A stretch of DNA of 64,000 nucleotides. It comes from Meandrina meandrites (Eukaryota; Cnidaria; Anthozoa; Scleractinia; Meandrinidae). Shown here one piece after another: positions 1-10,580 of this stretch (position 1 is the first letter of the stretch; each line of letters starts with the position of its first letter). The translations under genes and the position numbers were made by a program. The stretch lies in NCBI GenBank assembly GCA_963693305.1, contig OY855914.1:19763472-19827471 (forward strand), read 5' to 3'. A model generated the notes under the pieces. That model saw only the letters and a list, made by a program, of their open reading frames with translations, did not search any database and was not told where the DNA came from.

Positions 1-360
1 CTGCTCAGCACAGTAAACCATGCAAATGAACTCACACCACGGCAAACTGAGAAAATCACGGCGGCAAAACAAACTCTGAAAATTGATGGTGGTTTTGTGC
101 CGGTTTTGTAAGTCAGATTTTGTGTAAGAATTGTGGCAGTTTGTGATTTGGGAAGTGGTGCACGCTAACTTAGAATAATTACAATGTTGTTTTGAACCGT
201 CTTCTTTCTATTCACTGCGGTTTGCTTGCATGATAATCTAGTTCTGTTTTATCGTATGCGCTGCTAAATACCTAAGAGAATTTTATGCAGAGAACTGATT
301 CAATTTTCTTCATTTCTGGTAAGTAAATATGCGGTAGGTAAAGCCCGGGAGGTAAAGTCT
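1..360. repeat. 5' member of a direct duplication (paired with 4738-5050)
   Basis: About 330 bp here can be aligned with 4738-5050 in the same orientation, sharing blocks such as GTGTAAGAATTGTGGC, GTTTTGAACCGT, GTTTGCTTG and GAGAATTTTATG. The copies are clearly diverged. Because the LDL-receptor-like exons follow this copy directly, it is read as the 3' flank or intron of that gene and as evidence for tandem duplication of the locus. No exon was recognised in this stretch. Confidence 0.7.
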
Positions 361-589
361 GAACACTCAGTGTATCCGTTGGTGTTCATGATAAGTCTAC
401 GCTTACGTCAAAAATTTGTTTTCTCTTAACCAAACCATGCATCCACTTACTAAAAATTGTCGGACAAAGTAGTGCAAGTGTAAAATAAAACCTAAGTCGT
501 GGAACATAGCACATGGGACAGCCGTGATCAAACATTGCACATTTTAAAGTGTTGTATATATCCCTTATACTCACAGCCTTTTCAAATAC

Positions 590-2515
590 CTTTGGGTTGT
601 CGGGCGTAGTCGTAAGCTACAATGCCCATAGGACGTTCGCCGTTGATGCTGTAACTGCGGATTACTTTTCCATTGGTTGCATCCAGTGCGTGAACCTCTT
701 GATGGGTATGCCAATCAGTGAAAAACAAGAAAGGTGGAATCAGCGTCACTCCAAACGGATGTAAACCTTTCAGCTGAAAAAGCTGCATTCTTTTTTTGCC
801 ATTATAGTCGACTGATTCTACTCTGTCAGTTCCTGCATCCACCCAAAAGATTCGCTTGTTTCCTTTGTCAAGTTCAATACCATTTGGGTAGGACAGAAAT
901 GTTGTTACAATGGCAACTGTTCCATTTCCACTCAATGAAGCTTTGGTAAGTTTTGTATTGAATCCCCAGTCTGTCCAGAACATTAAGCTGTCAGAAAAAA
1001 AAAATTATGGTTATTATTGGACGGTTAGATGCTGAAATAGGATAGCGGTACAGCATTTGTTGTCATTTTTGTCTCGTGTCACGTCAGGGTAACGTGACAC
1101 GAGAGGTTTTCAGGAGTTCGTGTAATTATTCCTGTGTGAAGATTCTTTGTATACTTTCTGTAATTGTGTTATGCTAGCGATGCAATTATATTTGGTCAAT
1201 CATTTTCGACTAGTTGTGTGGGTGTCGCATTTTGCGTCACAATCATGTTTTAAACTTTGTGTTAACCCCGCCGTCTCTGTAAAGGCCATCGGTAAGCTGT
1301 AAATCACACAAGCCACATTGCATATGTATGACTCTCATCACTACGTCGAGTAAAAGGTAAAGTCTGCATTCGAGCCTAGTGGCCCATCAGGTCGGAGCTC
1401 ATCCCAGTTTCAGTAGCATGACGCGACTAGGAGTATTTCTACTCCCCCCTGGATGGGATGCTAGTCCATCGCAGGGTTACTACTCCCAGCATTAAAAACG
1501 CAGGTACCCATTTATACACGTGCGTGGAGAGATGCACTATGAGAGTTAATTGTCTTTCCCAAGAACACCACGCAGTGCCCCAGCCAGGGCTCGAACCCGG
1601 ACCGCACTATCCGGAGTCCAGTGCACTAACCATTAGGCCATCGTGTCTCTCATACGTCTCATAACATCGAGTAAAACAGGTGTTAATGTTTAACCACCCT
1701 GCTTCTCAAGCTTCTTGTTTGGAAATGAAAAAAATATAATTCACAGTTACATAATACTAAAACAGTTCAAAAGTAATGATCAAAAAAGTATTCCTAACTA
1801 ATAATCATGCGCAGCGTGACAGCATTGATTAAGGTTTAAATAATATGTGAAAACTGAATTTGTTTTGTGCATCCACAAATCTGGCTTTGTTTTAAAGTTA
1901 CCTTCATGTTCATGTGACTTGATAAAAAATAGAGTCGACTAAAGACTTACAGGAAAGTAGAACAACACACTGAGCCCAAATGGCTTTTGATTTAGGATTT
2001 TGCCTCCTTAATGAAACATTAACTCCTATATATCAAATCCTCATCTTCCTGACGTAACTCTTAAAAAATCCTGCGAAGTAATTTACGATTAAATCTGCGA
2101 TTAAAAACTATAATTGAATTAATTTTTATAATTTTACCTGTTATCGAGATCAAGAGCTATTGCTCTTGGTTGCTCTAGGCCCTGGTTAATTAAAATACGT
2201 TGGTTATTGCCATCTAGGTCTGATATTGATATGGTATCATAGGTTGCATCAGTCCAGTACAGCTGCGATGACCGCCAATCCACTGCCAACCCATAACAAG
2301 CTCCGATGCCAGTAATAATTGGTGTCGAATTTCCTCCAGTGTAGAAACGTTTGATGTTTTGCTCAATTACATCGCTCCAAAATATGTATCCCAAGCTGAA
2401 ATGAACGTCTATGGCAACAGCTCTTGTCAAACCGGAAACAATAGAATTAACGGCTGCAGTTTGGTAGTTCACGGCCAAAATATCCGTTGTGTTTGATATC
2501 AGTAAACATGGAGGA
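590..2515 (-). CDS. LDL-receptor-related protein, YWTD propeller exons (partial, two exons)
   Basis: Two minus-strand exons, 2515-2138 and 987-590, read in order. The 5' exon follows a TATGCAG acceptor and begins inside an EGF-like end (PPCLLISNTTDILAVN). It encodes YWTD-type blades with GYIFWSD and LYWTDATYDTI and ends at CAG/GTAAAA in phase 2. The 3' exon follows TTTTTTCTGACAG and completes the split codon, giving LDLDNSLMFWTDWG, so the two exons join in frame. It continues with NPLK-type blade text (YPNGIELDKGNKRIFWVD, FFTDWHT) and ends at AAAG/GTATTT. LDLR class B repeats fold into an extracellular six-bladed propeller used for ligand binding or release in LDLR, LRP4/5/6, LRP1/2 and nidogen. 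No ligand-binding class A repeat, EGF exon or membrane segment is visible, so the gene is partial: the missing exons lie left of the window or were not recognised. LRP-type receptor is firm; which LRP is not decided. Confidence 0.88.
1371..1650 (-). repeat. tRNA-derived SINE, copy 1
   Basis: Reading the minus strand from 1650, a tRNA-like head has an A box (TGGCCTAATGG), an arm with CCG in the anticodon position (tRNA-Arg-like) and a B box (GGTTCGAGCCC). It is followed by a conserved body ending at CACTAGGCTCG. A second copy lies at 58914-59187 in the same orientation. Sequence related to CTCATNACNTCGAGTAAAA occurs on both sides, at about 1333-1356 and 1650-1676, and looks like an aged long target-site duplication. 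This SINE sits in the intron of the LRP-like gene. Pol III transcription is expected from the family type, not shown. Confidence 0.85.
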
Positions 2516-3021
2516 CTGCATAGTGTGGCTAGGGACCAAGTAGTAAGAGAAACGTGCGATTAAATTCATGCAAAATGAGGATTAGAGGATTCGGTAGATT
2601 GAGTTATATCAAGAGGGAACTTATAGTATAAGCAATAGTGTAATACGAAGACAACTGAAAGCGAAATCTATGGAGAATACGCATCAAGAGTCAGTTAGTT
2701 TTAAATAGATAATTTAATATAATCAGATCGAGAGGCAAAGAGGTTGCTTTCCATACAATTGCCGGAGTTATCAAATTTTGTAGTTTAACCAACTCGCCGT
2801 ATGTATACATATCTCTAGCTATCCCTTTTAAAGTGATTTTGCTTTAATTTAAGGACTCTCTGTCGACCGGTATGCATTGCGCGCTTTGCCCGAGGCTTCG
2901 TAGGCTACGAAACCTCCATTGTTAAGTTGTGGATCGTTTCGCTCTTAAATCCTCTACAATCTGAGGCATCTATCCCGACTTTTCAACAGCTATTGCTATA
3001 AATGGGAAGAGTGATTGTTGG

Positions 3022-3149
3022 TTAGCTTCTCACACATGTAACAAACAAGCAATTTACGACGAAATATTTGCCTCAACGTAAAGAATTCTTTACATTGAGG
3101 CAAATATTTCGTCGTAAATTGCTTGTTTGTTACTTGTGTGAGAAGCTAA
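3022..3149. repeat. 128-bp near-perfect palindrome
   Basis: Two 64-bp arms meet at 3085/3086 with no spacer and only two visible mismatches. The tip reads GTAAAGAATTCTTTAC. The outer ends are TTAGCTTCT and AGAAGCTAA. It could form a long hairpin or cruciform and probably marks a foldback MITE or an inverted-duplication scar. No coding signal is present. Confidence 0.92.
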
Positions 3150-4737
3150 ACAACGGCCGGTACGCAATGTGGTTCTGGCCATGCATGGCGGATGCGAGGA
3201 ACCGCCGGTGGAAGGCCTTGACTTTGACCAGAACCTCTTCTGAAAAGATAAATTCGAAATAATCTGCTAGGAATCAGTGGAGAAACAAAAAAGATGCCCT
3301 CTGATACAAGAAAAAGGGGGGAAATGCTCCCGTTTGTTGCAGTAAGTGACATTGAATCGCTGCTGAATTATTTTCCTTCGCATTGCCAGTAGATTCTTCC
3401 AATACCAGGTTAGATTTTTTGAGACCATTTGAAATTTCTTTTGATGTAAAGTACTTTCTTTGCTGTGTTTCCCCCTTATACGTGACCGGTTATCGAAACA
3501 ATCTTCGTGGGAATTCAAACCGTGATATGGAAATCGCCTAGAAAAGTTTATTGCTCTTGTTCTGCATCTTGGCTTGGAACGTATTTTATACTCAGTACTG
3601 TATATATATCCTGTATGCTTCTGAAAGCAAATAAAAACCAAATTTAGTTAATGGAGTTGTTTTCAAGTGACGAGTACGGCGACGGGAGCTTGTAATTGTA
3701 ATTGTAGTTTGGGACCCCACGACGCAAGGTTATTATTAGTTCTTAACCAAATGACCTGAAAAGCAAACATTTTATACCTATTCTACAGACAAATTTTATT
3801 TTAGGTCGCCAAATGCCCCAAATCTTTTTATTTTCTTTTGAGGAAACAGGTTTCTTGAAATTAATTCTTCAATTGAGATATGTGTATTTAAAGCATGTCT
3901 GAAACTGATTCTCAGATCTCTTAAGGTCTGGAGTCCATGGGTACGGCATAAGTCTTTCTGGACGAAAGCCTTATTTTTATATTTAACAGTATTTGATAAA
4001 TAAACCCGAGCTTTCCATGAGCGGTTACCAATCATAAACGATGGGAATTGGCCTAATTGTTTTAGTTGCCTTAAAGGTACATACAATTGTACTTTTTGAA
4101 ATAGAACCAGTTTAAAGTTTCTACTAAAATAATTAAACTGATCGCCCTCAGCGGTAGTCAGCTCGGCTGCTCCTCGTTGACATTCGCTCATAGAAAACTC
4201 GGGCTAGTAGTCTAATTGTTAATATATAGATTTAGGCAGGCCCTAAAGCGGAGCTCCCATTTATTTTATTTTTCTTCTTCAGTTTACAGTGTTTCCAAGT
4301 AAGAATCCAAACTACACGGTGACCCATATAGGTACAAGATAATATTAAGGCACAAGAAATTTGCTTACAGGAAAATGAAATATCTCGAGGCACAACAAAG
4401 TAAACTCACGGAAATGCAAAATGGCATTGTAAACCTCTCATGGTTTTGTATATGGACGAGACGTCAATATATTTTGTGATAACAACGTCTGACTTTTCTG
4501 GCCTGTAACTGGTTCTAAAATTGAAAATGATGTGCCTGCACTTTATTGGGTTCTTCACGTACGCAAGTACGTGCAAACATACCAAATTTTAGTGTAAAAA
4601 CTATTTACCAATTTTAATGTACGCTAATACACCTCTATGAGTAATTCAGTGTAAAAAGGACCTTGATGAGGCGAGGAAAATTGTTTTGATTTACTTAAAA
4701 AAAAAAAAAAAAAACTCAATTCAAGGTTAAAACTAAG
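3150..4737. other. Gene-poor interval with one unassigned ORF
   Basis: The only long frame is a 131-codon minus-strand ORF at 3796-4191. It matches no family I can name, has no zinc, membrane or repeat signature and shows no convincing splice context. It may be a retroelement fragment or chance. An A-tract of 18 lies near 4697-4714. Nothing else was recognised. Confidence 0.3.
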
Positions 4738-5050
4738 TCATCTCGTGGCTAAACCAAATGAGTCAAATGAGCTGAAAAGCCACAACAAGGAAAATCACGG
4801 CTTCAAAACAAACTTAGTAAATTTATTGGGAGCCGGTTATGTAAGTCATATTAGAGTATTTGTGTGTGTAAGAATTGTGGCTGTTTGTGACAGTAGGAAG
4901 TAGTACCCGCTTTGTGCATGATAAGCTTACAATGTAGTTTTGAACCGTGTTTGCTTGGTGCCATGATTAATATTCTATTTTATCGTACACGTTGCAAAAT
5001 AGTTTAGAGAATTTTATGTAGAGAATCGAATGAATTTCGTTCGTTTTTGA
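4738..5050. repeat. 3' member of a direct duplication (paired with 1-360)
   Basis: This diverged copy of 1-360 is in the same orientation. It is interpreted as the start of a second LRP-locus unit whose other end survives at 17041-18110. The exons expected between them are absent apart from a 30-bp remnant at 17060-17090. Confidence 0.65.
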
Positions 5051-5329
5051 ACTTAGATGAGTCACTTAAGCCCAGGTACCTCATAACGAAACCGGCGTAA
5101 ATATTCGTTTACGAATCAAAAATCACGCGTACGACATTTTAACACACTCACTGAATTAAAAAAAGTACCAGCGAGTAAGATAGAGCAGTTGGATAACCAA
5201 TTGCTTCAATGATTTTTGGTTGAGCAGTTGAGTATCGTTGAACAGTTTTACTAGTTCGGGGGATTGGACCCAGTTGTTTGCGGGATTTTTCTACAAGTGT
5301 AGTTTGTAAATATTTGCGAAGGCAAATAA

Positions 5330-5745
5330 TTAGGGCAGATTCGCACTAGCGGACAAGTTTTAAATATCATAACATTTTTTGACAAAAACAAAATTGTCGC
5401 GACAAGTCAGAGACATTTTGAAGAAAACAAAAGGTGTAATTATTTATACAATAGCTCTGCACGTGCTTCTGGCATCCTGGTACATTTCTAGGCACGGGTG
5501 TCTTGTGCAAATATCAAATAATCAGGCAGGTCCACGTGGTGAAAGATTTTAAAACGATTTGCATTTGAAGTGCGCGTGTAGTGATGTTTTTTTGCTGACC
5601 TGCGGGGAAAATGTGGCAAGTAAACTATTTCTTTTCCCCCCATTTATCGGCACAAACTGGTTCCCTCCGCATTCATTTGTTCCAACACCGGTATTACCAT
5701 CCCTCCACGACCTCACCTCAGCTCGCTAATATGTTTTGCCGCTAA
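5330..5745 (+). repeat. Long inverted arm, left (pairs with 15945-16362)
   Basis: The arm begins AGGGCAGATTCGCACTAG and can be followed for about 415 bp against the reverse complement of 15945-16362. Shared stretches include TTAAATATCATAACATTTTT, GTCGCGACAAGTCAGAGAC, CAGCACGTGCTTCTGGCATC-like text and AATCAGGCAGGTCCACGTGG. A short AATT lies just outside both arms. Either this is the long terminal repeat of one composite element that later received the 7.8-kb transposon, or it is a truncated second copy of the MITE at 15546-16362. Confidence 0.85.
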
Positions 5746-6340
5746 CAATACACATGCAACAATTTCAGCAAGCTTATTGGCTGAGAGCACGTCAGTTAAT
5801 CCCAAACAGTGCAGAAAGTTGAAATTGAGTGCAAATAGGTGAAATTGAGTGCAGAAAGTTGAAATTAAGTTGATTGACAGGAAAGCCGCGAAAGCGCGCC
5901 AAACAAAATGGCGGCCGTTGTCGGAGGGTTTGGAGAGAACAAAAACATCAATTAATGCAAAGTTAGACCAATTTGACGAAAATTATCAGTGTATAAACTA
6001 ATATACTAGAAACTGGACGTTTGTGCAGCACAAGAGAGGCTCTACGGAACTACTGAAGGCTACCAATCGAGGATTTTCTTTCGCGACAGCTCGTAAAGAA
6101 AGAAGATTACAAGCCTGAATTGAAGTCGAACATTTCAGCTCATTCCCATGTAACTGAAAGAGGATAAAAGCACCTGATAATGCATGACAGAGAGCTTTAA
6201 AACTCCGTAGCAGTATCTGGATTTACAAAGCTTGGCAACTCCGTAATGTTTTAACAACGATTCGGAAAGGTAAGCGACCGAACACACCTTGTTTGTCATC
6301 CAGTTGTAGAGAAATTTTTGTATGTGTATTATTAAAAAGT

Positions 6341-6480
6341 AATCACATGATTTTCCTCGTGCAAATTGCACGAAGCAAATTGCATTTTTCAAAGGCCTAC
6401 CAAATTGCACTCGCCCTACGGGCTCGTGCAATTTGGTAGGCCTTTGAAAAATTTACTCGTGCTGATTTATCCCAAATTGC
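6341..6480. repeat. Foldback MITE with CTCGTGCAATTT ends
   Basis: The inverted arms CAAAGGCCTACCAAATTGCA and TGCAATTTGGTAGGCCTTTG surround a short loop, CTCGCCCTACGGGCTCG, which is itself a small hairpin. The same family recurs at 31601-31695, with GCTAACAAAATTGCACTCG, CTACGGGCTCG and the flanking words AATCACATGAT and ACTCGTGC. It is non-coding. Confidence 0.8.
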
Positions 6481-7125
6481 ACCACAGGGAGCCCGGACAA
6501 ACTGTTTGTGTGCACATTAGCATTTTTGTGTGCATTAGCACTTTTATAGCAAATGTATAGGATTTACAGAACGGCTCGCAGAATTGCTTGTAATAACGTA
6601 AAATATGAACAAATACATGCTAAATAAACGTAAGTTTATCTTACCAGTTTTGTGGTGCGGTTCTTTTGGCTCGAAATTGCGAATTTGAGCGCTTTGAAGA
6701 AGGATTTTGCGTTCGCTGCTTACTACACATATAATTATAATGAAAGGGTGGAAACTCCAACAGCTACAAATTCGAACAGCTCCAGCGCCGAGGCGATTTT
6801 GGTTCAGAAAATCCCATCGCACAGCTTTCAAACTGAGCAACATGTAAGAGGAAGGTTTGAGGAATCTTCTCGTATTGTTCGATCGAAAATTCATCCAAAC
6901 GGCCCAGAGCTAGCCTTCGAACAAAAACGGGTAACCAAAAATTTTAAGCCGTCCGAATGCGTAGCGACAAAAAGTTGTGCCGAAGGGAATTTGCTATTCC
7001 CTAGCCTCTTTCTGATTGGATACAATTAAACAATGGTCGTTCAAGATTTCGTCCCGTGGATAGGTGGGCAAAGGCAAAATCAATACTCACTAGCATGGGT
7101 AGTGATGTCAATGGTCCGACTGTCT

Positions 7126-7193
7126 GTATGTAATGTCGCGTGCAACACATGATGAAGTATAATCAAATGATGTGTCGCACGCGACATTGCATA
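7126..7193. repeat. Short inverted repeat (ATGTCGCGTGC arms)
   Basis: The left arm GTATGTAATGTCGCGTGC and right arm GCACGCGACATTGCATAC face each other across about 16 bp, with extensions ACACATGAT and ATGATGTGT. This is a hairpin-forming small element with no gene content. Confidence 0.75.
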
Positions 7194-7547
7194 CACCTCC
7201 CCTAGAAAGTGGCTTTCGTGGTTCCAAATTGCATATGATTAAATGAGAAGAATTGCAGAGGCGCTCGGGCCGCGGATGGTTCGTGGAGGTTTACCACTGA
7301 ATTATTGTCGTTTTGACGGGGAAAGGATGTAACATTGGGCACTTTTTCGGTATGTATTTATAGAATGACTATCGAAGCCTTTGAATTTGAGGCGTTTTGA
7401 GGGGAAGATAGCAAACTTTGAGAATTACAGCTCATTTCATGGACACGGGTCGGCATTCTGGCGGTTCGAGTGTGCTACCTTTCGCTTCGCTTTGATAGTT
7501 GGGAGCAATTTTAGAATTAGCATATTATACTAATTTTCAAAGCTTAC

Positions 7548-7556
7548 ATGAATATG
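7548..7556 (+). repeat. Target-site duplication, left (ATGAATATG)
   Basis: This 9-bp word directly precedes the left terminal repeat and is found unchanged directly after the right terminal repeat at 15355-15363. Confidence 0.9.
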
Positions 7557-7615
7557 TAATCTCGTACCCAGATCTCCCACGGCCAGGCGGGAGGGAGATC
7601 TGGAAAAGTTCGATT
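7557..7615 (+). repeat. Left terminal inverted repeat and subterminal hairpin
   Basis: TAATCTCGTACCCAGATCTC is followed by a spacer and GGAGATCTGGAAAAGTTCGA. The CAGATCTCCC and GGGAGATCTG segments can pair. The right end has the same organisation with an unrelated spacer, so the arrangement rather than the spacer is conserved, as expected for a transposase-binding end. Confidence 0.85.
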
Positions 7616-7729
7616 TGGAGCATGCGTGGTAATAGCTAGGCCCGATTTTCGGGCCTTGCTATTACTGCGCATGTTCGTGTTCTATGCGGCAAATGTTGCT
7701 GTTTGCTGTGAATTTGCGGGAAAGCGAGA

Positions 7730-9891
7730 ATGGATTTCGATGGAGTTATTCAAACAGTTCTTCGCTCTAGAGGACAAGGGAGTTTTACGATTAAGCAAAA
7801 GCAAAGAGAGGCGCTGGAAAAGATTGTATTGTACGGTAAAGACAGTTTAATTGTACTTCCAACAGGTTACGGTAAATCGTTGATTTATCAAATGTTACCT
7901 CCATTGTTCGATTATTATCTTGCGGCGGACAAACTGAAGAACGACAAGTCAATAGTAATTGTGATTTCCCCTCTGAACGCGTTGATTGATGACCAAATAA
8001 ATAAACTGAACTCAGTTGGAGTTAGTTGTACGAGTCTTCGTGTTTGTGGAGAAGAGGCAGAAGGAAGATTTCAAGATATTAAAGAAGAGCTCGAGGCTGG
8101 AAAATTTCAGATCATTTTTGCGCACCCCGAGGTAGCGGTGGCCAACAGGCAGTGCAGAGAGCTGTTTTTATCAAACTATTATCAGCGTAATGTTGTGGCA
8201 GTGGTGGTAGACGAGGCGCATTGCATCATTGAGTGGTAATGTTTGTATTTTTTCTCATGTTTTTTTTTTTTTTTTTTTTTTTTTTTTATTAGTCCAATTT
8301 ACTTTGTCAAGCTTTTGGTTCCCAACTTTGAAAGCAAACTTAGGGCACTCCAGTTCTGTTCTGATAATTGTAACAAGATAAGTGTTTATATATTCTGGGG
8401 GTGTTTGGGAAAATTAGAAAGTTCTTAGATCTTTGCCTTAAGCTTTGGCACACCAATAATTATTCTCCCAGCCTCCCTATCAATTATGTGATGTTTTCAT
8501 CAGGTGAGCGACTAAAGCATTCATCTCACCTCAATTACGTGTTGAAATGATTTGTAGAAATGACACAAAAAATGCCATTCGTATTCACTGACATTTGAAT
8601 ATGTGGCCCTGTATTCTGTATTTTAGCCTCTTTTATTCTTGTTTTTGATTTAATAAAATGCAACATTAAATCACATCATGGAAATATGACTGATTTACAA
8701 GAAACCACTGTGTAATTACACTGTAATTAGCCATGTTCTCAATTTGTACTCTCTAGGGGACATGACTTTCGACAAGACTATGGAAAGCTTGGGACTTTAT
8801 CCTCTGTGTTTCCCTCAGCTAAGATTGTTGCAATGACAGCTACAGCTACCAAGGAGTACCAGAGGACTATAACGGAAAGTCTTAATGTGAAAAATCCCTC
8901 CCTTATCATTGCCAATCCTGACAGAGCTAACATTTTTTATGAAGTCATACAAAGACCCTCATATGTAAAACAAGGAAATGTTGATCAATTTGAAGAACTG
9001 CTATCTCCCATTACAGAAGAGCTCATTACCAAAACTGTGCATATGCCTGTTACTATTATATACTCATCATTAGAACTTTGTGGAGTCAGGTTTGCATTTC
9101 TGGATCGCAAACTTGGTGACAAACAGTATTACCCTCCTGGGGCTCTCAAACATCCCCAAAACAGATTGTTTGCCCAGTTTCATTCTCCTCAGACAGATAA
9201 AATGAAGAGTGAATTAATATCCAGCATAGTCACAGAGACATGCACTCAGAGGGTAATATTTGCAACAGTTGCATTTGGCATGGGTATTGATTCTCCTTAT
9301 GTTGAAAGAATAAATCATTTTGGTGTACCTCGTACTATGGAAAGTTTCTTCCAACAAAGTGGAAGAGCAGGCAGAGATGGAAGACCTGCTAAGTCAACTC
9401 TTTACTTTAACAACAATGACATAGGTGCCAATGTTGAAGGAATGCAACCAATCATGAGAAAGTATTGTAAAAACCCTAAAAATGAGTGCAGGAAAAAAAT
9501 AGTACTCAGACACTTTGGGTTTGGAATTCCCACTGTGCAAGAGAAATCACACAGCTGTTGTGACATTTGTTAAAATTGTTGTTCATGCTCTGAGCTTCAT
9601 GAAGATCCTGTTGAACACTCACAAGATACTGGTAGCATGGCTTTATCTGAAAAACAAGTGCAAGAAATTAAGTCAAGGCTTATCAAATTTAAGGAAGAAA
9701 CTGAGGCCAAGGATAATTACTTTCAGTTGTCAATGTGCTCAGGATTAACCATAGAAGTCATAGATGAACTTTGCCTAACTCTTGCAAAAGTTGAAACTCT
9801 TAACAGAGTTATTGAAAAAGTTCCAATTTGGAGAAAAGAACATGCTGATGAGATTCTTAAAATCATCCATGATGTCACATCCAAAAAGTAA
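7730..9891 (+). CDS. RecQ-like superfamily 2 DNA helicase of the transposon (two exons, internal stop)
   Basis: Exon 1 is 7730-8235 and exon 2 is 8757-9891. The GAGTG/GTAATG donor and CTCTCTAG/GGGACAT acceptor rebuild the codon run EWGHDFR, a RecQ hallmark. Start is ATG at 7730 (MDFDGV). Visible motifs: RecQ motif 0 (QKQREALEKI), Walker A LPTGYGKS at residues 43-50, DEAH box with EWGHDF near residues 160-173, TATAT (motif III) and QQSGRAGRDGR (motif VI). A C-terminal zinc region has CRKKIVLRHFG and CCDIC. An in-frame TAA at 9571-9573 interrupts the zinc region, right after CCDIC; the same frame stays open to a natural end at 9891, so this looks like one nonsense mutation in a protein of about 546 residues. 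RecQ enzymes unwind DNA 3'-5' using ATP. Here the helicase presumably assists transposition. The intron has a long T tract. Transposon origin follows from its position inside the terminal repeats. Confidence 0.88.
8236..8756 (+). other. Helicase intron
   Basis: This 521-bp intron runs from GTAATG to TCTCTAG, with a T tract of about 27 near 8261-8287. No other gene was seen in it. Confidence 0.8.
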
Positions 9892-9913
9892 ACTGCTAAA
9901 TATAGTTTAAATG

Positions 9914-10077
9914 TGTGATCCCAGTAAATATCCAAACCCCCTCCCCCCCAGAGGGGAGGGGGTTCTTAAAGACCAAAATTTTTCAAGGAAAGTACAAAAC
10001 TAAACTGGGGGTGAAGGAGCTCAAAACCAATAAAACCCTCTGTTGGGGGGAATATGGATATTTTCTGGAGCAACACA
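9914..10077. mobile_element. Nested MITE with AAATATCCA termini
   Basis: The left end TGTGATCCCAGTAAATATCC and the inverted right end TGTGTTGCTCCAGAAAATAT form diverged terminal repeats next to C/G-rich blocks (CCCCCTCCCC and GGGGGG). ATG stands directly outside both ends and may be a 3-bp target duplication. It lies just downstream of the helicase stop codon, inside the larger transposon, so it inserted later than or hitch-hiked with it. Confidence 0.6.
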
Positions 10078-10330
10078 ATGAAGGTATCTAACTTTTTGTA
10101 GAGTGAATTAAACTACCTTGAACGTTTCTTAATTGGGACATGGCAATAGGCAAAAGTAAAAGATTTCTTTATTTTTAGTAAGTAAATAGCACATTGAAAT
10201 GGCATGGAGCTTTAGATGGAAAAGGTCTGAGAGGTTAGTAGTCTTTAACAGGGCCAAACTGCATTCCCCAGATACTGCCCACTCTTTGCTCATTAAACTT
10301 ATTAATTGTCATAATATTTGCTAGAAAGGT

Positions 10331-10412
10331 AAAATTATTATTTACAAGGCTTAAAAAGTTATAAAATTTTTAAAAATTTTATAACTTTTTAAGCCTTGTA
10401 AATAATAATTTT
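10331..10412. repeat. Perfect 82-bp AT-rich palindrome between the convergent transposon genes
   Basis: Two 41-bp arms meet at 10371/10372 without mismatch or spacer (core TATAAAATTTTTAAAAATTT). It lies between the helicase end (9891) and the transposase end (10581), where both transcription units must terminate. It could act as a shared terminator or hairpin, or be a foldback insertion. Function is inference. Confidence 0.93.
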
Positions 10413-10580
10413 AAACTTATTAAATTTTTTTGAAGTTGAAATTTACAACAAATAGGCCAATGAAGATCTATTTATAATCTGATTGCATCATAGCCCCAGT
10501 CCAAGTAACAGAAAATGTGACAGAATTGTATTTGTATTGAAAAAGGATAAATTTCAAATAAATGAGAACTTTGTACTCAC

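Larger units (their letters stand above)
5746..7547. other. Repeat-rich spacer between the outer arm and the 7.8-kb transposon
   Basis: The spacer contains ATGGCGGCC at 5909, opening a 15-codon frame (MAAVVGGFGENKNIN) that ends at once, and a foldback repeat at 6341-6480. A block at about 6640-6900 is open on both strands, which is typical of mobile-element debris. I recognise no protein family here. The overlapping plus-strand (6652-7029) and minus-strand (6544-6894) frames cannot both be genes, and neither has domain evidence. Confidence 0.4.

Noticed and set aside
1458..1664. ORF containing PGLEPGPHYPESSALTIRP
   Set aside because: This is the antisense translation of the SINE tRNA-like head; the same phrase appears in the second copy at 59095.
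3796..4191. 131-codon minus-strand ORF
   Set aside because: Not clearly a gene: no recognised family, no duplicates and no exon borders. Kept only as a note in the interval entry.
6544..7029. Overlapping ORFs of 116 and 125 codons on opposite strands
   Set aside because: Both cannot be genes, neither shows a domain, and the setting is repeat-rich.
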